A DNA stretch of 64,000 nt from Otis tarda (Eukaryota; Chordata; Aves; Otidiformes; Otididae): positions 69,308,463 through 69,372,462 of the forward strand of contig CM048554.1 of NCBI GenBank assembly GCA_026413225.1, in the 5' to 3' direction. A program made the position numbers and the translations under genes. Positions 38,501 through 48,657 of the stretch are shown piece after piece; positions within the stretch are counted from its first letter, which is position 1, and the number at the start of each line of letters is the position of its first letter. The notes below the pieces were generated by a model. It had not been told where the DNA came from. It saw nothing but the letters and a program-made list of their open reading frames with translations, and searched no databases.

Positions 38501-38543
38501 CGGACCAAGTCGGGCCCAGTGGGCTGCCTGGCGAGAGGCCAGA
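38501..38543 (-). mobile_element. Inverted LTR-derived segment at the element's end
   Basis: CGGACCAAGTCGGGCCCAGT and the following bases are the reverse complement of the LTR segment corresponding to about 37154-37192 in copy B (36 of 39 by eye) and about 32286-32328 in copy A, whose GGTCCG matches the first bases better. The piece is therefore LTR-derived but in opposite orientation. Confidence 0.85.
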
Positions 38544-40654
38544 TTACCAGTTGTAATCATCAGGCATACAATGAGGGGACACAATTTTCAGATTTTTAGA
38601 AACAATGCTTTGGAATAACTCCAATAACAAAGATTAAAACCTAGGCCAAAACTGGTATTTCCTGTCCTTTTTCAACAAAATGATGGAAGTCGCTGACAAT
38701 ATTATCACATACAACTTTACCGATACCAAAGATACTGGGCAGATTTAAGCTACCAATGGCTTTGTCTGGTCCACACTGAAAGTAGAGAGTACTGAAACAC
38801 CTTTACAAACCTGGTCCTTTTCACTTCACTGGTATTACTAATGGAGTCACATGTTTGATTTCCTAGTATGCTATCCTTGCCACTGTATAAGGAAATAAGA
38901 ACCAAAAACTCATGCAACAGTTATCTGAAATGCATTAATGTGGAGGGGCATACATGAAAGCGTATGTGAAATTTACAAGATTTACTACATGTATTTCATC
39001 ACACAACGGCTGTTTCATACATACAGATAAATTAAAAATCATGTAAAATATTTCCCTGCACTAAAATATCCCCTCACTACTGTGTTTTCTATTTTCCTTA
39101 ATATGAACATTATTTTATTTTTCCCTTCAAGTCCTACACTAAAACTATTTATCATGTCATACAGCTGCTATAAATTCCTGATTATTTTCTCTAAGCCAGT
39201 CCTTTTACTAGTAACCTAACCTTAATCTGCCAATATGTTTATTTTGTTGCTAATACAGGACATTATATAAAACTTTGGTGAAGTTAGAGAAGCAGATTAA
39301 ATATTCAGGTAACTATTAATTCAGCAATCCATCAAGGTATTAGACCATCTGCTGAGGACTCAAGAGTTCCTTATCACTGACAAGGAAGGGAGACAGTGTG
39401 GGCAGCAGCTGTAATCCCGTTCAGGTAGATGCGTTTCCAGGTGTGGGAGAGAAGTCATCATTCCATGCTCATTTAACAAACCAGATCCGCCTATCTAAAT
39501 TGCTGTTTAAGTACCTCAAATTAATCTAGGTCCACACCAATATAATCTGCTTTCTAACTCGAGATGAACGTGTTTTCCATCCTCTCCCTTTCTGCTAGAC
39601 TGTGGGTAGCCAGTCAGGGAGCAGTCAAGAGCCAGAAGACCGGAAAAGCATAAGGAAATATAATTCTAGCAAAATGTTTGGCACTGACTTGGTTTCTGGC
39701 TGCTGTGGTACTACTTCTTTGTCTAAAGCAGGCCTGAGCAGAATACATTCCTGTTCGTTGGACTGACCTGGAACCCCAGTAATGCCTGTTCTATGTTCCC
39801 TGCACATAAGGAGATACTCGTCTGCCTCCAATGAGCTATCTGTCATGACTTCTGTACTTATAACCCACTGTGGCCTAAGTATAATGTAGAGAGAGGAGGA
39901 CATGGCTCCCTCAGAACAGGGATTAGGACATAAGATGATGAGTTCCATCTTTCTTGAAATGAATAGCACCAAGAGCCTAGGCTGCCATTCCTCGTACGTG
40001 GGGCTTCTCTCTGCCAGAGAGTGACTGAAAAAGGACTGCACTGCCTCTTTTTGTTACCTGAACGGCATGAGCAGTATGTGTTCAGGAACGGAAGCCTTTC
40101 TTCATTCAACTCATAGGGCTCTTATGCAGTTATTTTTCTCCCTTCTTCTCTTGGCTGTTTCCCAGGAGTCAAACAATATTTATACAATGTGTAACCTGCA
40201 CCTGCAACACTTCCATGATTGTCATTTTATGGTATAGCTATCTAGAAATCTCACAACAATTATAAACTTTAGTCAAAGATAATAATGGAGTGATCATGCT
40301 TCCAATGTAAATATTGCTGCAGATTTTTTGACTACTGATGACCATTAACTGCTATGATCATTCTATCGTGTTTGTTTTGTGGAGAACAAGTACTTTAAAA
40401 GGTAATGAATAACAACAACAACAGCAAGGTTAAGCCAAAATTCTCCAAGGCTCTATCTAGTCTAAGATGCAGCTGCATGCTCAGGTCCTGGTCCCCTGTT
40501 TGTAGAAACTGGGGATCTAAACAGATGACACTGTGGCTCCTTTATGGCTGACTAACCCAAGATTTCTGTTTGTGCGAATGTGTGGCTGATACTCATGTTG
40601 ATCCCAGCTCGGCTGGAAGTCAAGATACAGGAAAGACACATATACAGACGGCTA

Positions 40655-40680
40655 TGTGTCCCACCTTTGGGTGGGACACA
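40655..40680. other. Perfect 11-bp GC-rich hairpin, 4-nt loop
   Basis: TGTGTCCCACC, loop TTTG, GGTGGGACACA: exact reverse-complement arms with a tight tetraloop. It is short for a miRNA precursor. No T-run follows directly, so a Pol III or intrinsic terminator role is not supported. Confidence 0.8.
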
Positions 40681-41492
40681 CAGCGTTACTAACCTCTTAT
40701 ACCAGCTGTGCAAAGCCAGGGCAGGGTAAACCAGAGGAATAGCTCAGGATAAAATACCAATACAAGAAGAAATAAAATCCATTGTAAATGTTAAAGATTG
40801 TGATATTTAGTTGCCACAGCAAAGGGAGAGATTTCTTTGGAAGACTGTATGCCTCTCGTTAATGCTGTACGCAGGGTTAGTGAGTAATTACTGCCAAAAA
40901 TATTCCCCATACTGCTACACAAATAAAAATAACTAGCAAATTGGGCCTAAGGACTTTTATCCTTTTCCTATTCACTTCACAATATTGCACATTTACTAAA
41001 GACCCTTTTTAAGCGTTCATTGAAAACCGTGCACAAATTCTACAGCATCAAACCCACTGGGCTGGAAAGGGTTGCCTGGTAGTACATCCCTGTTGTCAGT
41101 GGAGATCTCTGACATGAGCAGAGCTTCATGCGGTGTAACTGCTCTGTAAGGAGCTATGAGCTTCTGACTGGGTGGCCCAGGCACTACACTGTCAATAACT
41201 GAACAACATGTGTGGGCTAAAAAGACTTGTTTTGTCCCTCATGAAAAAAAAAAAAAAGTATATACATTTCTTTGCTTGAGGGATCCATACAGCTTACAAC
41301 AAAAACAAGTTATTGTAGGAGTTATCATAATCTCTGTCCTCACAGGATTAAAATATTATCCTTTCTAATACTTTGTGATGTTCAAAACAGAATCACTACT
41401 TATACTTCACACAAGTAGAAATGTATTGTATTATTTGTTTTCAATTACTTAGCCTTATTAGCTGTCTGGGACAGAAACGGTGAGAAATACAG

Positions 41493-41590
41493 TTATACGG
41501 ACTGAGAGCGATAATACAGAGGATTGCAGCACTGCCAAATTACTGCCACCAACAATAGATAGCTAATTCCCTTTAACTGGTATGATCTCT
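41493..41590 (+). repeat. Old local duplication, copy 1
   Basis: TACTGCCACCAACAATAGAT and its flanks align with 44188-44265 at roughly 75% by eye. The sequence after it, TAATTCCCTTTAA, aligns with what follows the CR1 at 45208 rather than with the CR1 itself. It is an unoccupied paralogue of the CR1 insertion site. Confidence 0.65.
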
Positions 41591-44187
41591 ACTAAAAGTT
41601 ACTGTAATAGCTGGGTTCTTAAAATCTAAAGCTTGCTTCACAGTACACTTCCAGTATCAGTTATCTTAGTGTGACACTTTTGAAAAGCATAAGATCAGCA
41701 GCTTCAATTATATATTAAAAACAGGTGTTCACACACAAATGTGTTGTTAGCCCCAGTGAGGAAAATTAGACTGGCTGGGAAAACTGTATTACATTTGTCT
41801 GGTTTTCAACTAAGGCTGTTCTAATAGAACAGAAATTCTAACAAAACAGAATTATCACAACTGATCATAAACCATTCATTTTGTAACAGTTCCCTAACTT
41901 ATTTTCACTGTTGCATATAAATACATGCATTTTAAGAGAAGGCACAAGCAAAAGTTATTGCAAATGTTGAAAGTATTAAATAAGATGTTGGAAGAAGAGC
42001 AGAAAATTGATTATATAGAATAAAACTAACGGACCTCGACAGCAATGTCTGCTTAAGCACTCCGTTTCTACTTCACTTCTTCATTGTCTATTCAGTTCAG
42101 GGCTACTAGTAAAACACCTGTAAGCCTAGTAATGCTATAGTGCCCAAACTCTTGATACAGAATTAAGAAGTGTCTCTGGCACCTATATAGTCTTCTGTGA
42201 GCTGGTTTCCTTTTGTTCCAGCAGCAGCCAGCCTGTTTCTGTACTCATATTTTGATCTAAGCAGCAAAATCATTTGCTTCCTAGTTGTAGTGGCGATGGC
42301 TATGCTCTCATGACAAGGCTGTCTTCAGTGCTGGTTAATTAGTAAGCGCATGGTAGCAGAGCCGTCCATCTTGCCCTTTACCACACAAACCAGGCATTTA
42401 TATGCAGCACACGTTGCAGACTTAATATTAGGACAAGTCTTGCAGTGGTAATCAAGTTCTTACACTTGATTTTTTTTTTTTAATGGTAATAATTTATTTC
42501 TGAAGTTCCACCTATCTATCCATTAAGTGATGAAGTGTCAGGGCACAGAGGGGAGTAATCTGTTATGCTGTCTATGCATAATTTAACTCTTAATTCAGAA
42601 GGGGGGAAAAATGTATCTAGTATTAAATAAAGCCAATTATTCTCCTGTGCATTAGTGCTTTCTTTACCTCCTCTACAATCTGTGCTTTTAGGTATGTGTA
42701 ATAGAAATCTAGCAGCTTTCCAACTTATACTCTTCATACAGCAAAATCTGTGACTGAGAAGTCTACAGCCTTTGCACCGAGGAGTCCTAGAATACAGAAA
42801 GAAACTGCAAGAAGCTATGAAAAAGAAGAGGTCTGAGTGTCTATTCTAAAATGATTCTAGGACACAAGTAACCACACTTGCTCTCACTTTTACATAAACT
42901 CTGTGCAAATCTTGACATTGTGTATGTTAATCAAATCCTGTTTGTTGGTCAATAAACGGTAATAAAAACAGCCAAAACAGTGCTTGAAAAGTATTCAAAT
43001 ACTTTGCTACTCCTGCTGGGAAAGTGAGCTTCATAAATTTACTTACAGGATTAATATGATGAAGACTGGAGACTAAATAGTATACAATGGATCCTATACA
43101 TATTTTTGAATGTACTGAATACAGATTATTTTCCTTTTATCCGTTATAGAAATAAATATTATCACATTTTATCAAGTAAGTTTCAGGTATTTCAGATATA
43201 TACATTTAAAATTAGACTTTTAAGAAATAGGTTTAATTTTAAAGTATCTCAAGACAGAAGGTTTGTGCTATCTTCTTGTCCTTCCCTGTAATCTCCCAAA
43301 TAACTTTTGAGCCAATGGGCCAAATTCAGGTAGATTTAGCAAAGGGATGAAGGCTCAAAGAGAACTTAACTTCCTAAAAGATGTTATAAAATTGGAGACT
43401 AGAAAAAGGGGAGGTAAACAGATAACTGTGGACACAACTACATCCTGAGATATAATTTCCTGAGAGGAAGGTAGGCAGAATAAAACAGCTACACACCCCA
43501 TCTGAAGGCAGCTGGGCCAGGCAATCTGCACATATCTAGTTGCAGAGTAATGACAAAACGCTTTATCTGCAGGAGTGTCACAGACAGACCCAGGAAGGAA
43601 CAGATGTTATTGCCATGGAAGACAGATCCGAGAGATTAAAGGACAAAGTCTGTAGGAAATCAGGCACTCTCATTAGCTCTACAGCTGATAGAACAACAAG
43701 TGCTATACTTACATACATTCACTAGGCATGCTTAAGACATACCACCTTCCTAGGTAGCTGAGTAGAAACCTTTCAATGGCCTGTCGTATAAGTGATGTGT
43801 ACACATTGACAGGTAATCTTGACTAACAAGACACCACTTTTTATTGTGTGACTGCCAGAGAAGGAGCATGCATCGTGTTCCCACAAAGTGAGAGGTGTTC
43901 TTACAGTTGTCATTTGAAGACCACATTGGGCAACAGAAAGACTCAGGGAGGCACTAGGGGATACACTGTCCCTTACAAGATTTACTGAACAAAAATATTC
44001 ATACTCCTGTTACCTAAAACTATACTGACTCCATGGTGCAGAAGAAATGTTCCGCAGATGACTGGTCACTATATTTAATTTCTTTTCAAGGCACAAACAT
44101 GAAGACCTCCAGCTCTTACAATTTCACAAAATACTGAGGCCTGGCTTCATTGGAGGCTGTCTGCTGAGGATAAATCTTGCCTCAAAT

Positions 44188-44265
44188 TTATATGTACTGA
44201 AAGTCACAATATACAGAACTGCTGCACTCACAAATCACTGCAACCAACAATAGACAGCTAATTTC
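44188..44265 (+). repeat. Old local duplication, copy 2 (left part)
   Basis: CACTGCAACCAACAATAGAC with flanks matches the copy at 41493. It ends with TAATTTC at 44259-44265, repeated at 45208-45214 after the CR1, so the duplicated segment was split by the CR1 and continues for about 20 bases beyond it. Confidence 0.65.
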
Positions 44266-45207
44266 TCATTTTGCTTTTTAACATCTTTGTTGGTGACATG
44301 GACAGTGGGATAAAGTGCACCTTCACCAAGTTTGCCTACGACACCAAGTTGTGTGGTGTGGTCGACATGCTGGAGGGGAGGGATGCCATCCAGAGGGACC
44401 TTGACAGGCTGGAGAGGTGGGCCTCTGCCAGCCTCATGAAGTTCAACCAGGCCAAGTGCAAGGTCCTGCATATGGGTTGGGGCAATCCCAGGCACAAATA
44501 CAGGCTGGGCAGAGAATGGATCGAGAGCAGCCCTGAGGAGAAGGACTTGGGTTTTCCAGTGGACAAGAAGCTCAACATGAGCTGGCAATGTGCCCTTGCA
44601 GCCCAGAAAGCCAACCGCATCTTGGGCTGCATCCTGGCTGCGTGGCCAGCAGGTCGAGGGAGGTGATTCTCCCCCTCTACTCTGCTCTGGTGAGACCCCA
44701 CCTGGCGTGCTGCGTCCAGCTCTGGAGCCCACAACATAAGAAGGACATGGACCTGTTGGAAGGAGTCCACAGGAGGGCCACAAAGATGATCAGAGGGCTG
44801 GAGCACCTCTCCTATAAGGACAGGCTGAGAGAGTTGGGGCTGTTCAGCCTGGAGAAGAGGGTGCTCTGGGGAGACCTTCTAGCAGCCCTCCAGTACCTAA
44901 AGGGGGCCTAAGGGGAGGGACTTCTGCCAAGGGCATGCAATGATAGGACAAGGGGTAATGGTTTTAAACTGGGAGAGGGTAGGTTTAGATTAGATATAAG
45001 GAAGAAATTATTTACTGTGAGGGTGGTGAGGCACTGGAACAGGTTGCTCAGAGAAATTGTGGATTCCCCTTTCCTGGAAGTGTTCAAGGCCAGGTTGAAT
45101 GAGACTTTGAGGAACCTGGTGTGGTGGGATATGTCCCTGCCCATGGCAAGGGGGTTGGAATTAGATGATCTTTAAGGTCCCTTCCAACCCAAACCATCCT
45201 ATGATTT
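44266..45207 (+). mobile_element. CR1 LINE, 5'-truncated, 0.94 kb, with ORF2 C-terminus
   Basis: The frame from about 44274 reads [20 protein letters not shown] and onward, the CR1 reverse transcriptase palm and thumb, with blocks such as [15 protein letters not shown] and KANRILGC. The usual catalytic FADD reads FAYD at 44331-44342, so an active-site aspartate is lost. The coding signal then switches frame near 44640, continuing as [19 protein letters not shown] and [20 protein letters not shown] down to QYLKGA near 44911, which indicates a frameshift. The 3' UTR ends CCAACCCAAACCATCCTATG. TAATTTC at 44259-44265 and 45208-45214 is a 7-bp target-site duplication. Nonfunctional. Confidence 0.95.
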
Positions 45208-45214
45208 TAATTTC

Positions 45215-48200
45215 CTTTAAGCTTATCATAAGGATATGCCTGCCATGGACAGGCAGTCAGCCCTTTTCAAAAAATTCTTCTTGCTCTTAAGAGAGAGAGA
45301 ATACTTCCATAATGATAGGTAAATTAAACTTTTTATCTTTGAATCAAAGATACTTAGAATTGTCCAATTATGTTCGCTTATGTTTATATTAGCAAGGCTT
45401 TTATAGGCACCAAGATTTCCTTTTACAAAGGAGAGCAATGTTTATAGCATTACTACACAGATAGAAATTGAAGTACTGCAGCGTCTAAATGCTCAACAGC
45501 AATAGAATCAGTGAAAGTATGTGAACTATGGACATAATTTCCCTTTCCAGTATAATCCTGATATAAGTTGTTGAAAAACACTAGTGTATATATATGGTAC
45601 TTTTCAATATTTCTGCTTTAGGAAACATTGAATTGATTGGGATATTATATTATCGTACTTAACAATGTCCTGACATCCTAACAGCTGAGTGAGGAATTTT
45701 AATTATTCAAAGCATAGCTGAACTACATTAGTATAATGAAAGACCACTTCCAGCTTGTAGAAGAGGTTCTAGATCTTGTGACAAACACCCTGAGCAAGAA
45801 CAAAAGAATTTTTCACTCAAACCTTTCTGTGACAGGTTTTTAGTCCCCTTCAGACTCTGTATTGAATTGACTGTTGACATTGATGAATAAGTCTTGTTGA
45901 CTGTGATGAGAAAAGTGGCTGATTTTACACGAGGCCTTAATTTGTTTCTTCATCATTTGCTAAAAATTTTCCAGAAGTTTCCTAGCTTTGGGGAAGATTG
46001 GCCAGATTTTGTAATCAGAGTTTCATAAAAAAGACTGGGGCAAGCATTGGTTGGAATTTTCTCAATCTTACATTAATTATTGTCCACTTAAGAGACAAGC
46101 AGTAGTTGCCAGTTTAATCGTTTTATGAGACTCCATTTATCATTCATGCTAAAATGGCCCTGGGTAGGTTCTTTTTATCCATTATAAATCAAAATAAATA
46201 ATGAATAATGATAAGTAATTGCAACTAATGAATCAGACATGGCATTCATTTTTCCCACTACACCAGCTCTACACATGTGCACTGGTTAGAAGACGCAGAA
46301 CCATCTTCAAAGACAGCAAAAAAATAGCAAAGAGAGCAGTGCCGCTATTCCAAAGAGCTTTTGCAGCAATTCAGCATTCGGCACAAGAGAATAATTCAGA
46401 ATTAATATGCATGCTTTAAAAACAAATAAAGAAAGCAGTGCTTATTTTCTTGTTGTAGAGCTGTGAGGTGGACTTACACCATGAGTGAAACATTTTTTGC
46501 ATAGTTATTATTAGCCTGTGGGCTACACAGGAGAAATAGTAGTCAGGTCTACACCGCTTCAATTTTTTCACACCATTTACAAAATCCCTTAGTTCTATAA
46601 AAATAGATTTATGGATCCTTGCCAGATTTTCTTAAATTCATTTCATGCTCATAAAAGTAGTCCTGTGATAAATTTACACTTTTTCCTTTGACAGTTTTGG
46701 CTAATATATATCCCATATGGTGGTGAACTAAAGATTAAAAACTATGAGGCACTCTTATTGTTGGGGGTAGCATAAGACTTCTCATGATAGACAGACAAGA
46801 AGATAAAAATAAATAGCTGATATAAAAAGTGCTTTTCATTACTTTATACAATTTCTAAGTCACCCAAAATCCAGTATGTACATAAAGCTTCAGCTAAAGG
46901 AACATATGTAAATCAGAGAACTATTATACTCATCTTCCCTAACATGTAATATCCAAAGATATTTGATACAGTAAGAATCTAGACAATATACATTACAATT
47001 CTGCACGGAATGTAAATCTGAGCCACCATCACACTATAACGTTCGACAGATTCATGCTCTATTTTATAATAAATTTTGAAAATAAAAAAGCATCACTATT
47101 ACACCTGATGAACAAATTAGGCAAAAAAAAAATTTTTGAATTAAAAACAAAAAATACCGCAAAGGTGCTTCAGGTCAAGAAAATACTTCATTTGATTTAA
47201 TCTGAAACTCACTTTTTTTGTTAAATACTTAAGGAATAAAGACTAACTTCAGAAAACAGTATTTTGAGTTGAGAAATGGGACTACTTTGTTATAGAGGTC
47301 TGGAGAAGTTTTTATTTTGATGTTTTCACTTTCTCAAATCCTTTTAGTCAAAACAATTTGCTAAATTCAATACAAATTGTTCACCAAAATCAGAAAGTCA
47401 TGCCTCAATGGGAAGTAGTATGCCAGAAAACTACTTCTCCTATAAAGCACGTGGAAAATAGCTCTATGAAGGTATTCATGATAATCTTGTAGGAACAGCT
47501 GAATGATAAGACAGTCTTTGTTATAGCCTTAGTCATAATGGAGTACCAAATACAAGGGAAAAACCTAAATACATTGATTTGATGTTTTTAAGTAACACAG
47601 GAAAATAACGGATGTTTGATTTGAAATAAAGCAGAAATAAGAACAAGTATTTGAATTGCACCTGTACAAAAAAAGTTGAACACAGATTTTTTTTTCTGAC
47701 ATTTCACACATGATTTAGCACAACAATGAAGGGCCATCCAGCAAGGCACAAAAGTGTTTCTTTAACAAAGCCAATTGCATCCATCAAAATCTACTGTTTT
47801 TGCAAGGATCACTTTCCCAGGGCAGTGTGTTGATCATACCACCACTATGCAAGACCACGTAAGCATAAACTTTAATTGATCTATCTTCATTCAATTTTCA
47901 AGTCACGATATAGGCTATTCCTTTCCTATTTTTTTCATTTTTCACAGTTTCTGTCCCAGATCAAATTATGACACTTGCACTGCTATTAGCTGTATTTTCA
48001 AACATATAAAGTCTTCAACGTTGCCTCTAATGTCTAAAAGGAGTTCCCTCTGAGCATCCACAGAGACTCCTCTTTAACCTCCTTTAAATCCCTCCTTGAA
48101 ACTTGCCACTGCCTGACAGTGATGAAGTTGCTGGTGGGCTGGTAACGCTACCTCTTCAGCTGAGCAGCTCTGTCTCGTCGTTTCAACCCACTTCTCCATC

Positions 48201-48560
48201 TGTCTGCAAGCAACCCGCTACTTTTGTCTTATAATCTCTTAGAGCAAGGGCAATATTTCCATGCCTTGTTTATATACTACCTGGTACAACAGGATTATCA
48301 TGCAAGTTTTGATCAAATGCTGACAAAATACATATAAAAACATAAATAAATAAAAGTGTTTTGCTGTTTTGAGTTAAGCTTCTGTTCCCTAATTAGAGCA
48401 AAATGTTCAGCACCCCAGAGGAAACGAAAGCAAGTCTGCCTGTAAAATATCAGTGTCCTCTGAGGGCTGGGGGCTTGGCATAAAGCTGTGGTTAATCTGT
48501 GTATAAACCTGGGTAGAAGAGAGGATTTTTTTTTTAATGTAGAGCTTACACTACTCACTA
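45215..48560. other. AT-rich unique spacer
   Basis: No recognised gene or element apart from the first about 20 bases, which finish the split duplication. A/T homopolymers and short TA repeats (near 45589) only. Confidence 0.55.
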
Positions 48561-48657
48561 TCAAAGTAATATTAACCATTTCACAGTACATTTGAGTGCT
48601 GTAAGACAGAGTTTTAAGGAAGATCTTCCTGCATGGAAATGAAGAAATCAAATGCAG
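48561..48657 (+). repeat. 97-bp dispersed direct duplication, copy 1
   Basis: It matches 52928-53024 over 97 positions without gaps and with 2 differences by eye. It shares no ends with CR1 or LTRs and has no poly-A or terminal repeats. The shared edge bases are TCAAAGTAAT at the left and AATGCAG at the right. Confidence 0.92.

Larger units (their letters stand above)
36866..38543 (+). mobile_element. Compact ERVK-like LTR element, copy B (fossil)
   Basis: It has, in order, a complete 5' LTR (36866-38015), a primer-binding site, a very short internal region, a polypurine tract and the beginning of a second LTR in the same orientation. The internal region from LTR to LTR is only 309 bp, so there is no room for gag, pol or env, and it cannot be autonomous. 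The tRNA-Lys(1,2)-type PBS places it with ERVK-like class II elements. The two LTRs differ at about 4 of 176 shared positions by eye (roughly 2%), suggesting insertion some millions of years ago, with wide error. The 3' LTR is incomplete and ends in a short inverted LTR-derived piece. The element is broken and not mobile. Confidence 0.9.
38544..44187. other. AT-rich unique region
   Basis: No recognised gene. The longest open frame outside repeats is on the minus strand at 39625-40041 (138 codons) within a less AT-rich patch at about 39600-40110; it has no recognisable domain and I do not call it. The region also has an (AAC)n patch at about 40408-40422, a strong hairpin at 40655-40680, and one copy of an old local duplication at 41493-41590. 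Confidence 0.5.
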
